64,000 nucleotides of DNA from BJGV01 sp965205785 (GTDB lineage Bacteria; Pseudomonadota; Gammaproteobacteria; Burkholderiales; Nitrosomonadaceae). Positions 8,272-16,303 of this stretch are shown here, one piece after another. Made by a program: the position numbers and the translations under genes. Positions within the stretch are counted from its first letter, which is position 1; each line of letters starts with the position of its first letter. The notes beneath the pieces were generated by a model, which saw only the letters and a program-made list of their open reading frames with translations, ran no database searches and had not been told where the DNA came from. The stretch covers positions 434,001 to 498,000 of the forward strand of contig OZ242188.1 in assembly GCA_965205785.1 (NCBI GenBank), given 5' to 3'.

Positions 8272-8378
8272 CGGATGGCGGCTAACAGCACCCCGGGAGA
8301 AGACACATAGACTGTCACTATGTTTTTACATGCTGAGCGAGTTGAACAACAATATGTCTAAGGTATAACCGCCATTCG
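8272..8378 (-). promoter_or_regulatory. Candidate structured leader of the AhpD-like gene
   Basis: CGGATGGCGG (8272-8281) pairs with CCGCCATTCG (8369-8378), 10 bp with one G-U. Inside are ACATAG/CTATGT (8305-8310 with 8318-8323) and other short helices. It ends 53 bp before the gene's ATG. It could be an RNA leader or a small inverted-repeat insertion; no known family is recognised. Confidence 0.4.
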
Positions 8379-8457
8379 TCTTAATACTCAGTCTCATCAT
8401 TTGAATTATTTATGAGTGCTCTTAATGGCGTTATTGCCTTTAGACGTTGTAACATTG

Positions 8458-8503
8458 AATGTCTTACTAAATACTTATTTAGTCTGCTTTGTGCCAAATA
8501 CAG
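8458..8503 (+). repeat. Dispersed palindrome P, copy 8 (interrupted)
   Basis: AATGTC is followed by an A/T-rich insertion (TTACTAAATACTTATTTA) and then GTCTGCTTTGTGCC; the right arm is decayed. Confidence 0.6.
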
Positions 8504-8524
8504 GCAGGCTATAACCTGATAGAA

Positions 8525-8685
8525 TCTCAGACATGGGCGTCACCCTCCAGTAGGCTATCTGGATTAGAAGGAGTTTCTCTACTGAAGAGGCCGCCGTTTA
8601 ACTACACTAAAAAACTCAGTGCCCCCAACTTGACTAAAAGGGAGATGTTAGGTTGGAGTGCTTCCCAAATGGGATATACACTATA
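8525..8685 (-). ncRNA. Candidate structured RNA element S, copy C
   Basis: On the minus strand this aligns with 18393-18548 and 19141-19290. Shared blocks include TTTAGTCAAGTTGGGG and GGCCTCTTCAG. The hairpin CACT/AGTG replaces CACCA/TGGTG of the other copies, a paired change, and CTCTTCAG/CTGGAGGG keeps an 8-bp stem through G-U pairs. A 24-codon open frame begins about 75 bp downstream, but no convincing gene is adjacent. The family name S is mine. Confidence 0.5.
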
Positions 8686-8720
8686 GATAATTTATTATCT
8701 ATTTAGTTCACATGAGACAA

Positions 8721-9254
8721 CTAATTAATATTCTGTTGACTCAAGTGCTCCTGGACTCTTTTAGCATGATTAAGGTGTGAAGCAAATGCTGGTCTTATTT
8801 TATTCAGTAGTTGCTTCAGTTCTAGGTTTCTGGCATTAGGAATCAGTAATGAGTCAATGGTATCTAAAACTTGCTCATGAAAAATAACCTCCTGGTTGAT
8901 ATATGTCTTATTAAATTCAGTCTGATTTAAAGAATTGAGGCTAGTGATATTCTGCATGCTTCTAACAATGAAATTCTGACTGACTGGATTGTCCTGTGGT
9001 GTTATTTTCAACTTTGTCATAAGTGTAGCGACAGATTTTAGATTAATACTATGATCTGAAACCATGCTTTGTGCAAAGAAGCTAACCTCATTATCTTTTG
9101 ATTTAGACTTTACTAAATGTCCGATAGAGAGATCAGCCTGATTAGCTGCAATTACGATAGCGATAATTTGTGAATCATTGAGTTCAGCTGGTTTTGCCGA
9201 AACTCCAACAGAAGGCAGAATGAATGCAATCATTAAAATAAGTATATTTTTCAT
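8721..9254 (-). CDS. DUF4142 exported protein
   Basis: 177 residues with a cleavable signal (ILILMIAFILPSVGVSA). The four-helix DUF4142 pattern is present: NDSQIIAIVIAANQADLSIG, FFAQSMVSDHS, YINQEVIFHEQVLDTIDSLL and HLNHAKRVQEHL. These ferritin-like-shaped periplasmic proteins have no firmly established activity. AGGATAG precedes the ATG. Alone in its transcription unit. Confidence 0.85.
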   Translation of the reverse strand: MKNILILMIAFILPSVGVSAKPAELNDSQIIAIVIAANQADLSIGHLVKSKSKDNEVSFFAQSMVSDHSINLKSVATLMTKLKITPQDNPVSQNFIVRSMQNITSLNSLNQTEFNKTYINQEVIFHEQVLDTIDSLLIPNARNLELKQLLNKIRPAFASHLNHAKRVQEHLSQQNIN

Positions 9255-9487
9255 TGAAACTATCCTTTATTAACTAGAGGTATATATAAAAACTCTGGCG
9301 ATTTGATGATTAACCCAATTAAAAATATTAAATACCAGAGCATTTTACTCAACTATAGATATCCTTAGTAAAATAGTCAAGTATTATTACAATACTTATC
9401 AATAGGTTAACCATGTTAGAAGTGAGGGAATAGCCTAAATGTTACTTATCTGAGTATTTTGATTTTGATATGATGCGATCTATTGAC

Positions 9488-9517
9488 AGTGTCTATTTTG
9501 TGCCAGAAACAGGCATT
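9488..9517 (+). repeat. Dispersed palindrome P, copy 9
   Basis: Arms AGTGTCTATTTT and GAAACAGGCATT, with three or four mismatches to consensus. Confidence 0.7.
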
Positions 9518-9641
9518 CACTGTATATAGGGTGTGATGTGTCGAACCTATGTTTGTATTTATGTAACCAGTTCACTCTAGTGGCCGTATAAAGTTTTATA
9601 TCTATTTTGCTTAAGGTTCAGGCTCATCAATTTCCTTAAGA

Positions 9642-9860
9642 ATGAGAAGAATGAAGAATTATTTAATTTATGCGATTACGTTGTCTGCTTTACTTGTTGG
9701 GTGTGCACCAAAAACTTGGCATAAGGAAGGTAGTACTCAAAACGATTTCAAAAATGACGAATTAGCATGTAAAAAAGAAGCTAATGCTGCTGGGTACGGA
9801 CATAATGTATTCAATGTATGTATGAACTCTAAGGGATACAGCCTTAAATCAAAGAAGTAA
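9642..9860 (+). CDS. Small lipoprotein
   Basis: 72 residues (69 from the next Met at 9651, which has GAGAAG close upstream). Lipobox LVGC (Cys 21) is followed by a pattern of small envelope lipoproteins with a conserved Trp and two Cys: PKTWHKEGSTQNDFKNDELACKK is spread over residues 23-45 and NVCMNSKGYS follows. Unknown function; flanked by P copies 9 and 10. Confidence 0.65.
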   Translation: MRRMKNYLIYAITLSALLVGCAPKTWHKEGSTQNDFKNDELACKKEANAAGYGHNVFNVCMNSKGYSLKSKK

Positions 9861-9884
9861 ATTTTAAGTTTGAGTACACCTCTA

Positions 9885-9914
9885 AATGTCCGCTTTGTAC
9901 CAAAAGCGGACATT
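9885..9914 (+). repeat. Dispersed palindrome P, copy 10 (perfect arms)
   Basis: AATGTCCGCTTT pairs fully with AAAGCGGACATT; one loop base differs (GTACC). Confidence 0.9.
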
Positions 9915-9932
9915 CAACCTGTGAACACTAGG

Positions 9933-10616
9933 TCATATTATTAGAGGTTTTTTAGTGCTTAATTCTCCAATAAAGATTATGGAAGCTGGCTTTCTTGTAA
10001 CCGGATGGAATGGTTCTAATATTTGCTTGAGAATAAATCCATTTTGGAGAAAAAGATTCTTCCAATTATCAATAGTTCTAAAATACCAGGGGGCCGGATC
10101 ACTAAAATGTTTGCTGAACCCTGATCTCCATCCCGTTTGATATTTCTCTTCTCCGCACTCAATTAATGTGTGAACAGTTTGAACAATGTATGCTCCGCTT
10201 TTAGTCAACAATGCTGGTATCTGCTCAAATAAGCGATTCACGCTCTCGTTACCTAGAAGAGAGAAGTTGTTGACCACAACATCGAACTTGTCCTCGAAGT
10301 GACTACTCGATAATTCCTCATAAGACAATGTCTTAAATCTTCCGCCGCTTTGTTTTTGAGCATAATCGATTAGATCTGGAACCACATCAACACCAAATGA
10401 GCTGATTCCAGCTTTAGTGCATTCTCTAACTAACCAACCTTCACCACAGCCAATATCGAGAAGTGTTTTAGGTTTTCTCGAATAAATAGCATCTATGATT
10501 GCTTGATTGGTTACCAACAATCTGCTCTCGATCTCGCTTTCTTGAATAGCTGTTATCCAATACTGATAATTTTTCTTGTAAGAGTCTATGATTTGTTGAT
10601 CAGTATATTTTTTCAT
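9933..10616 (-). CDS. Class I SAM-dependent methyltransferase
   Basis: 227 residues. The SAM-binding motif I LLDIGCGEGWLVRECTKAG is at ~55-73 and the acidic motif II SSFGVDVVPDLI follows. VVNNFSLLGNE corresponds to motif IV and LLTKSGAYIVQTVH to the later strand. The C-terminal part is diverged, so the acceptor is unknown. It starts 8 bp after the SGNH hydrolase stop on the same strand and is probably translated with it. Confidence 0.88.
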   Translation of the reverse strand: MKKYTDQQIIDSYKKNYQYWITAIQESEIESRLLVTNQAIIDAIYSRKPKTLLDIGCGEGWLVRECTKAGISSFGVDVVPDLIDYAQKQSGGRFKTLSYEELSSSHFEDKFDVVVNNFSLLGNESVNRLFEQIPALLTKSGAYIVQTVHTLIECGEEKYQTGWRSGFSKHFSDPAPWYFRTIDNWKNLFLQNGFILKQILEPFHPVTRKPASIIFIGELSTKKPLII

Positions 10617-10624
10617 TACTTATT

Positions 10625-11233
10625 CTAAGGTCTGTGAAACCACCAGCTTGACAATGTGCTAATGATGTCAGCTATTTTTGAATAGCCCTGGCTCTTTGGG
10701 TGGGCGCCATCACCTTCTAATAGTTCTTTTATATATTCCTTGTCTGAGGATAAATTCTCAAATAGCTCGATATATGGAATACCTAATAATTGTGCCTCAT
10801 TTGCGAAAGCTTTAGAAATTTCCTTTATTCTTACATTTTGTTCCTGATCAGCTATAGGGGGTGGACCAACCATAATTACATTATATTTTTTTGCTCCAAC
10901 AAGAATTATTCTCACATTAGAGCATGCTTCCTCAGGCTTGACGCGAAGTTTTCCATTTTCGATTGATGTGTCATTGATCCCACAAGACAACACGATTCTA
11001 CCGTCACAAAAAGAAGGCAGCCTAGAGGTACATTCATTTTTCCAACGTAGAAGAATATCTCTACTTGTGTCACGCCTTACACCCAGATTGTAGTATGTAA
11101 CAGGTGTTCCAAAAGAATGTGCTGCGGTTGATAAGCGTCCGGCCCAACCAAGCGCAGTTTCATCACCTGTACCATTTACAATTGAGTCGCCTATAAAGCA
11201 AACTCTAATATCTTGAGCTTCATCTTTATTCAT
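10625..11233 (-). CDS. SGNH/GDSL-family hydrolase
   Basis: 202 residues with all four SGNH blocks: CFIGDSIVNGTGD (Ser nucleophile), the Gly of a poorly conserved block II, LSCGINDTS (Asn) and DGAHPKSQGY (Asp/His). Family members hydrolyse esters of lipids, sugars or thioesters. No signal peptide, so probably cytoplasmic. It heads a two-gene unit with the methyltransferase and diverges from the dioxygenase gene 41 bp away. Confidence 0.88.
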   Translation of the reverse strand: MNKDEAQDIRVCFIGDSIVNGTGDETALGWAGRLSTAAHSFGTPVTYYNLGVRRDTSRDILLRWKNECTSRLPSFCDGRIVLSCGINDTSIENGKLRVKPEEACSNVRIILVGAKKYNVIMVGPPPIADQEQNVRIKEISKAFANEAQLLGIPYIELFENLSSDKEYIKELLEGDGAHPKSQGYSKIADIISTLSSWWFHRP

Positions 11234-11274
11234 ACTCAGTATTTTAAGTCAAATATCTACTTTGGATCGATAGT

Positions 11275-11979
11275 ATGCGAAGCAATTTGTCCTACGACGG
11301 TTTTACGGTTATTACACTACCTCCTGAATTGGTGGCGAGACTACTGGAGACCCTAAGTTACATTGTGCAGCTAGTAAATTCATTTCATAAAACACAGACC
11401 GGAGAGAGAAACGTCTCCGACTTAACGGTGCTACGTGAGGACCTGGCAACAGGTTTATCCCAGAACGACGCTGTTAGCCGCGCAGTCGTCGAACATGTTC
11501 TTCAAACAGCGCATGAGTCGATTTGGCAGATACGAGAGGACATAATCCCTGCACTCGCACAGTTGGCACAGAATTACGGTATCGACGCAGAGCCTCATCG
11601 AGCTATCGCGCGCTTTCGAATCGCTTCTAATTTTCAATCTGATTACGACCATCTATGGCACCAAGATTCGATTGATTTACCGTCTGTATCGAAAGGCCAA
11701 AGGACATCGAATCTTGGTTTTTGGATTCCGCTTCATGATGTAGGGATTGAGGAGGGTACAATTGAGTTCTCACTCGGTTCACATTTCCAGCCTATTTCGC
11801 ATACCGAAACGGACGAATGCGGTAGATTCAATTTTCCTGCAGAGCGTGTGAAAGCGTATAAGAAATGTGTAGTTCCAGTCTCCTTTGGCAGCATGTTAGC
11901 CCTTGATTCATGGGTCGCTCATCGAGCAGTTCCAAATACATCCAGGAAAATTCGTATTGCGCTGCTTGTCTGGTTCTAG
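11275..11979 (+). CDS. PhyH-like Fe(II)/2-oxoglutarate dioxygenase
   Basis: 234 residues. HLWHQDSIDLP supplies the His-x-Asp iron ligands and AHRAVPNTSRKIRIALLVW the distal His and the Arg that would bind 2-oxoglutarate; LGFWIPLHDVGIEEGTIEFS is the typical strand pair between them. The family hydroxylates lipids, amino acids and antibiotic precursors. The gene is visibly richer in G+C than its neighbours, suggesting separate acquisition. Divergent from the SGNH/methyltransferase pair, with which it may share a pathway. Confidence 0.8.
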   Translation: MRSNLSYDGFTVITLPPELVARLLETLSYIVQLVNSFHKTQTGERNVSDLTVLREDLATGLSQNDAVSRAVVEHVLQTAHESIWQIREDIIPALAQLAQNYGIDAEPHRAIARFRIASNFQSDYDHLWHQDSIDLPSVSKGQRTSNLGFWIPLHDVGIEEGTIEFSLGSHFQPISHTETDECGRFNFPAERVKAYKKCVVPVSFGSMLALDSWVAHRAVPNTSRKIRIALLVWF

Positions 11980-12049
11980 TGTTGTATATCCTTAGTATTG
12001 AGGTTCTAGCATCGAGGATGTTCAGCTCGAACTCGAAGAAACTTATTAA

Positions 12050-12280
12050 AGCCTATTCTTAATATAGTTTCTGAATGGAGAAATTGTTGATTCGAATACA
12101 ATTTGGATTACTTGTGCAGATGGAGCCGTTGATACGGTAACAGTAAACGGTGATAGTTCTTAAACGCATAAATAAGTAGTCTCTAATGCGGTAACAAGTA
12201 CCACTGCAAAAGAAACAATCACACTGACACTGAATATTGATAATCTTCAACATATAGGAATGGTAACATCAACTTAAAAT
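12050..12280 (+). pseudogene. Possible remnant of a repeat-rich adhesin-like gene
   Basis: Plus-strand frames here encode TWITCADGAVDTVTVNGDSS-like and TTAKETITLTLNID segments, interrupted by stops. The Val/Thr-rich alternation is like that of large Ca-binding or VCBS-type adhesins. No intact gene; call is tentative. Confidence 0.3.
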
Positions 12281-12293
12281 TCAAAATAATAAA

Positions 12294-12313
12294 TGTGACA
12301 AATTTGTGCCACA
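12294..12313. repeat. 20-bp element shared with 15720-15739
   Basis: TGTGACAAATTTGTGCCACA occurs here and, in reverse complement, at 15720-15739. It is itself an imperfect palindrome. Confidence 0.6.
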
Positions 12314-12417
12314 CCACACCTGAATGACATTGGTTTAAACGTAATTGAGACTGGTTTTAAGAATGGCAAGCGTTGTAAGTGGTTGTTACATATAAACTAC
12401 TAATTTAACAATCATGT

Positions 12418-12471
12418 CTCTTAATCCGTAGGTCGAGAGTTCGATCCTCTCACGACCCACCAGAAAAACAA
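12418..12471 (+). other. Attachment-site copy, tRNA-Lys 3' fragment (exact)
   Basis: Identical over 54 bases to the tail of tRNA-Lys. It lacks acceptor 5' strand and D-arm, so it is not a tRNA gene. Direct repeats GGGGTAAC and GGGGTAAC follow at ~12508-12523, a layout common beside integrase arm sites. Confidence 0.8.
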
Positions 12472-12505
12472 AGACTTAGGTTTTACCGCCTAGGTCTTTG
12501 TCATT
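12469..12505 (+). terminator. Rho-independent terminator after tRNA fragment
   Basis: CAAAGACTTAGG pairs with CCTAGGTCTTTG (one G-U) around an 8-nt loop, followed by TCATTAT. The stem differs in sequence from that after the complete tRNA. Confidence 0.7.
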
Positions 12506-12868
12506 ATGGGGTAACTGGGGTAACTTTACACAAAAAATTTGGATATGAAATGCACAAACAATTTAAGTGATGGATTGTGTATTTATCGGAATGGGGGGTA
12601 CACCAAGATTTGGCGCCACCGAATAAAACTTATAGACACCTGTCCGCAAGAATCCTGATTTTCGCCATTAATTTTATTTTCGGTAGTTTCCGGGTTCTTG
12701 AATGCAGGGAAGCGGGGTAAATCTGCATCAACTTCTTTTGCACCCCTTTTCAGTAATTTTAGTATTATACGTTACTCTATAATTTTATTATTTGTGGTTC
12801 ATCAATGAAACTACTTCCTGTATTCAATTTTTTTATTTCTTGCAGATACCTTTACAAATTGATTACTA
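12506..12868. other. Intergenic stretch without genes
   Basis: Contains about 130 bp that also follows the third att copy (TTTGGATATGAAATRCACAA in both) and a GGGGGGTACAC start resembling repeat C. I see no gene. Confidence 0.5.
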
Positions 12869-13567
12869 TTATTTACAGTTCTTATAATTTTTCTTTTCGC
12901 ATTTTATCGCCATATTTTGTGCTTGGGAAATTTTAGAAGGCGTCATTTTTTTAGCCACTCTTTCTCGATACCTACTTCCTCTTTTGTGCCCATTGCTAGC
13001 AGCAAGGTTGAACCACATGTGAGCGCGAACATAGTTCCGTAATACACCTTTGCCATCGTCATACATCACGCCAAGGTTATATTGCGCATTCGCATGCCCT
13101 TGCTCCGCCGCCTTTTGAAACCACCTCGCTGCTTTCTTATAGTCCTGTATTACACCTTTGCCATTGTCATACATCACCCCAAGGTTATATTGCGCATCCG
13201 CATTCCCTTGCTCCGCAGCCTTTAGATACCACTGCTCTGCTTCCTTATCGTCCTGTATTACACCTTTGCCTTTGTAATACATTAGACCAAGGGCATGTTG
13301 CGCGACCACATGCCCTTGCTCCGCCGCCTTTTGAAACCACCTCACTGCTTCCTTATCGTCCTGTATTACACCTTCGCCTTTGTAATACATTAGACCAAGG
13401 ATAGTTTGCGCAACCGCATGCCCTTGAATAGCTGACGGGAGTAATAGTTCCATGGCTTGAGTGTAGTTGCCTTCATTGTATGAAGCATATCCATCTTCTA
13501 AATCATCTGCTCTGGTAACACTACTGCACATAACAGCCAGCACTAATATTAATAGTAGTTTTTTCAT
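12869..13567 (-). CDS. Sel1-repeat (TPR-like) exported protein
   Basis: 232 residues with signal LLLILVLAVMCSSVTRA. An N-terminal half-repeat is followed by four 36-residue Sel1 repeats (pattern AQYNLGVMYDNGKGVIQDYK) and a last degenerate one ending AHMWFNLAASNGH. Sel1 solenoids mediate protein contacts, often in envelope signalling. It is the only gene between the second and third tRNA-derived repeats, making a 1.3-kb mini-module. Confidence 0.88.
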   Translation of the reverse strand: MKKLLLILVLAVMCSSVTRADDLEDGYASYNEGNYTQAMELLLPSAIQGHAVAQTILGLMYYKGEGVIQDDKEAVRWFQKAAEQGHVVAQHALGLMYYKGKGVIQDDKEAEQWYLKAAEQGNADAQYNLGVMYDNGKGVIQDYKKAARWFQKAAEQGHANAQYNLGVMYDDGKGVLRNYVRAHMWFNLAASNGHKRGSRYRERVAKKMTPSKISQAQNMAIKCEKKNYKNCK

Positions 13568-13684
13568 TTAAAATCTTCTTTTAAATAACACTGCACAAAT
13601 AATACTCGTATCATTCGGATGATGAAAGTGAACCATTGGAGACCTCTGAAACTAGGCTATAGCTAAATTTTGCTCATGCAGCGA

Positions 13685-13737
13685 GGACTCTTATCCGTAG
13701 GTCGAGAGTTCGATCCTCTCACGACCCACCAGAAAAA
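13685..13737 (+). other. Attachment-site copy, tRNA-Lys 3' fragment (decayed)
   Basis: GGACTCTTATCCG lacks one A of the tRNA sequence, after which the T-arm, acceptor strand and CCA match exactly. Preceding bases (GCAGCGA) also resemble the anticodon-arm start of the tRNA. Confidence 0.75.
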
Positions 13738-13738
13738 T

Positions 13739-13775
13739 AAAGACTTAGGTTTAACTACCTAGGTCTTTGTCATTT
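13739..13775 (+). terminator. Rho-independent terminator after third tRNA fragment
   Basis: AAAGACTTAGGT and ACCTAGGTCTTT form a 12-bp stem around TTAACT, followed by GTCATTTT. Confidence 0.75.
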
Positions 13776-13861
13776 TGGGGTAACACTGAGGTAACTTTAT
13801 ACAAACTATTTGGATATGAAATACACAAGCAATCAAAATGATGAATTGTTTATTTATCTGG

Positions 13862-13965
13862 CTAGTGGAGGTACGTTTAGTCTGGAATTTACCCTGCCCC
13901 CATGTTGTAGGTACCATCTCCCCCTACATTCCGTTTATTTTTTCAGCGCAAGAATTTTTCAGAAA
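13862..13965 (+). repeat. Dispersed repeat C, copy 1
   Basis: Aligns loosely with 16808-16915 and 20592-20697: GGAGGTACGTTTAGTCTGG, then TACCCTGCCCCCATG, TGTAGGTACCATCT and a final TTTTTCAGAAAT. Confidence 0.45.
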
Positions 13966-13976
13966 TAAAATCAGTG

Positions 13977-14006
13977 AGTGTCCGCTTCTGGCACAAAGCA
14001 GACACC
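13977..14006 (-). repeat. Dispersed palindrome P, copy 11
   Basis: First copy in reverse orientation (loop GGCAC); arms AGTGTCCGCTTC and AAGCAGACACC. It abuts the end of the small membrane-protein gene. Confidence 0.8.
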
Positions 14007-14023
14007 CGTGCCAAATGGTGATA

Positions 14024-14278
14024 TTAATCTTCAACAATCCTGCGCGATTTCCCTGTTAATGCACGCCAACTTAAAAGCCATAAGTAATATGCCAGAGCTA
14101 GTGCTATGAATAAGGAAATAGACAAAGTAACGCCGTAATATATGGATCTTACTTCCGCTTCACCATTAAAGATTTTAATCAATCCATAAATAAGATAGAA
14201 ACTTGGCACGAATGCAAAAAGTCCCGACACTCCCGAAAGGAATACTCTAATTATTATGTGTGGTTTTTTCGCGCTCAT
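14024..14278 (-). CDS. Small hypothetical membrane protein
   Basis: 84 residues from the ATG at 14278. Longer frames upstream run into a P palindrome and are not credible coding sequence. Two membrane segments: VFLSGVSGLFAFVPSFYLIY and GVTLSISLFIALALAYYLWL, with a basic C-terminus (RALTGKSRR). No recognised family; no strong ribosome site. Flanked on both sides by reverse-oriented P copies. Confidence 0.55.
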   Translation of the reverse strand: MSAKKPHIIIRVFLSGVSGLFAFVPSFYLIYGLIKIFNGEAEVRSIYYGVTLSISLFIALALAYYLWLLSWRALTGKSRRIVED

Positions 14279-14356
14279 ATATTTAACATATTGTTTATTT
14301 ATATATAAATGGCAGTGATTAACCTTAACTTGAAAATCTATTCTTAGATGATGCTG

Positions 14357-14386
14357 AATGTCCGCTTTTGGCACAAAGCAGACATT
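14357..14386 (-). repeat. Dispersed palindrome P, copy 12
   Basis: Reverse orientation; arms AATGTCCGCTTT and AAGCAGACATT. Confidence 0.85.
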
Positions 14387-14531
14387 CGTAAATTGCAGCA
14401 ATTAACCTAATAGTGATATTAATATCATATTTATTACTAACAACTAAATGGTTTAATGCGCTCGGTGGTAATTCTTATGCTATTGTATAAATCATTCACA
14501 ATAAAACACCAAAGAAACAGGACATAGAAAT

Positions 14532-15695
14532 TTGAGAAATTTATTCGGCCGAGTTTGCCGGAGACTTAAAAAAAATAAACCTTCTGATAATCTTACGAAT
14601 TATCAATGTAATCCCGCTTGGCGCAAATTGAATGTGCCAAGCATAGATTACCTTCCACCAGATATATCTGATGATACGCATTTGTATCAACGGTTAATTA
14701 CTTCATACCAGAAAGCCACGAGTATTAAGTCTGATAGAGGTGATGGAACTTGGAAAATATTTAGCAACAAATACCATTCCCAGCTCGCGGCGTATCTAGA
14801 ACAGGGGGATACTGAGAATGTTGGACTAATTCTAAGCAAGATGTTTCGAGATCCGGTTACTTCTGGACTTGCACTTGGGGAAGGAACATACCTGGCGAGC
14901 ATGAAAGATCCATATTTATTCTCTCTAGACTGGCATGACAAGGCACTTTCATTGGGACAAGCTGCGGGAATAGTCCCCGTACAGAATCCCGAACAAGGAG
15001 AGTATGGCACAATTTTAAATTTTGATTCGATAGACATTTTACGCCGCACGGTCGAGCGATTAGAGTTGCCACCATTGCCACCCCAGATTGGTGCAATGTT
15101 TGGTGTGCGATTTGGGAACGGAGTTGTTCCTAATAATTACTTACTCCACTTGTATACAGCACACAGAGCCTCAACGATTCTGCCTGAAAAAACTTGTACT
15201 TGTTTGGAAATTGGGGGAGGAGTTGGATTGTTGGCCTACATCATGGCTTCCATAGGATTCAAACAATACTATATTGTTGACCTTCCGCTTGTTAATACAC
15301 TCCAAGCTTATTTATTATTAAAATCCGATTTGGCAGAGAGAGTTCGGTTATTCGGGGAGGAAAATATTAATTCTGAATTCAGTATTAATATTTTTCCATC
15401 GAGCCATATTAATAAACTACCCGCCAAGTTTTTTGATTTAATTATTAATCAAGACTCATTTCCAGAAATGAATAAAGAAACGATGAATGGCTACTTAAAA
15501 TCTATTCAAAAAAAAGGTAGAGGATACTTTCTAAGTATTAACCAAGAATCCCAAGTTTCTTATGGAGTGAATTCAATGCAGGGATGGGTTTCTGATGTTT
15601 GCAGAAAAGAACCGAATTTAAGGATGATATACCGGAGTCCCTATTGGATACGAAAAGGGTATGTCGAAGAGCTGTATAAAGTTGCCAATACTTGA
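14532..15695 (+). CDS. Putative sugar O-methyltransferase
   Basis: 387 residues starting at a TTG with AGGA about 9 bp upstream; no in-frame ATG fits better. The C-terminal half holds a Rossmann methyltransferase core: TCLEIGGGVGLLAYIMASIG (SAM motif I), YYIVDLPLVNTLQAYLL and DLIINQDSFPEM. The N-terminal half (WRKLNVPSIDYLPP, MFRDPVTSGLALGEGTYLA) fits the family annotated near polysaccharide clusters as sugar O-methyltransferase. Here it is a lone gene between P copies 12 and 13, without other glycan genes. Confidence 0.75.
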   Translation: MRNLFGRVCRRLKKNKPSDNLTNYQCNPAWRKLNVPSIDYLPPDISDDTHLYQRLITSYQKATSIKSDRGDGTWKIFSNKYHSQLAAYLEQGDTENVGLILSKMFRDPVTSGLALGEGTYLASMKDPYLFSLDWHDKALSLGQAAGIVPVQNPEQGEYGTILNFDSIDILRRTVERLELPPLPPQIGAMFGVRFGNGVVPNNYLLHLYTAHRASTILPEKTCTCLEIGGGVGLLAYIMASIGFKQYYIVDLPLVNTLQAYLLLKSDLAERVRLFGEENINSEFSINIFPSSHINKLPAKFFDLIINQDSFPEMNKETMNGYLKSIQKKGRGYFLSINQESQVSYGVNSMQGWVSDVCRKEPNLRMIYRSPYWIRKGYVEELYKVANT

Positions 15696-15719
15696 ATAAC
15701 CAATGCCATTTAAGCGTAG

Positions 15720-15739
15720 TGTGGCACAAATTTGTCACA
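15720..15739. repeat. 20-bp element shared with 12294-12313
   Basis: TGTGGCACAAATTTGTCACA is the exact reverse complement of the copy at 12294. Confidence 0.6.
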
Positions 15740-15757
15740 ATCCCAATTTTGTTCCCG

Positions 15758-15787
15758 AGCGTCCGCTTATGGTACAAAGCGGACACT
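15758..15787 (-). repeat. Dispersed palindrome P, copy 13
   Basis: Reverse orientation; arms AGCGTCCGCTTA and AAGCGGACACT. Confidence 0.8.
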
Positions 15788-15830
15788 CAAACTATTTGTA
15801 TGGGCGTAATTAGTTGTATGTAAGTTCTTA

Positions 15831-16127
15831 TTAAAATGTAGTCTCTGCTTTTTGCATATCCTCATAGACAATGCATGGGTTTTCACCTTTTTCCAACCGA
15901 GATGACCAATCTTCGATAAGTTTACGACGCCTCTTAATTTGTTCTGGTCGACTTCTTGGATCGGAAAGTGATGGTTTTGCAACTTCAATCAGGTGGCTAG
16001 CACCAAATCTACACATTTTAGTTTTCTCATCCAACTCAGTTCCAGAATTTTGCGCCCATAATGTCGTAGTTAATGAAGTAAAAAGATAAAAGATTGCTAT
16101 GCTTGTACATCGCAAGAATACTTTCAT
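15831..16127 (-). CDS. Small exported hypothetical protein
   Basis: 98 residues from the ATG at 16127; upstream in-frame sequence is a P palindrome. Signal VFLRCTSIAIFYLFTSLTTTLWAQ, then a mature part with two Cys (TKMCRFGASHLIEVAKPS; GENPCIVYEDM). Basic middle RRRKLIEDW. Unknown role. Confidence 0.55.
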   Translation of the reverse strand: MKVFLRCTSIAIFYLFTSLTTTLWAQNSGTELDEKTKMCRFGASHLIEVAKPSLSDPRSRPEQIKRRRKLIEDWSSRLEKGENPCIVYEDMQKAETTF

Positions 16128-16207
16128 ATTTATTCCACAAGATGGATACATTGATCTGATAATAGTAACAACGACAAATTCTAGCTGATCTATAACATTA
16201 ATATATG

Positions 16208-16237
16208 AATGTCTACTTTGTGCCAATAGCAGACATT
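16208..16237 (+). repeat. Dispersed palindrome P, copy 14
   Basis: Arms AATGTCTACTTT and ATAGCAGACATT, between two minus-strand exported-protein genes. Confidence 0.8.
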
Positions 16238-16303
16238 GGCCAGATAGATACATAGGAGATTAATTGGTATTTTGGGGAATTATTTATTAAGAATAGGTGT
16301 TCA

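Noticed and set aside
8489..8686. Plus-strand 65-codon ORF
   Set aside because: It lies across the structured element S copy, has no ribosome site, and the other two copies do not keep the frame.
12059..12253. Minus-strand 64-codon ORF
   Set aside because: Antisense to a plus-strand remnant with adhesin-like composition; the plus strand explains the sequence better.
12418..12471. Second and third tRNA-Lys genes
   Set aside because: Only the 3' part is present; acceptor 5' strand and D-arm are missing, so they cannot fold as tRNA.
14279..14401. N-terminal extension of the small membrane protein
   Set aside because: The extension translates palindrome P (FVPKADIQ-type sequence), a known source of false ORFs.
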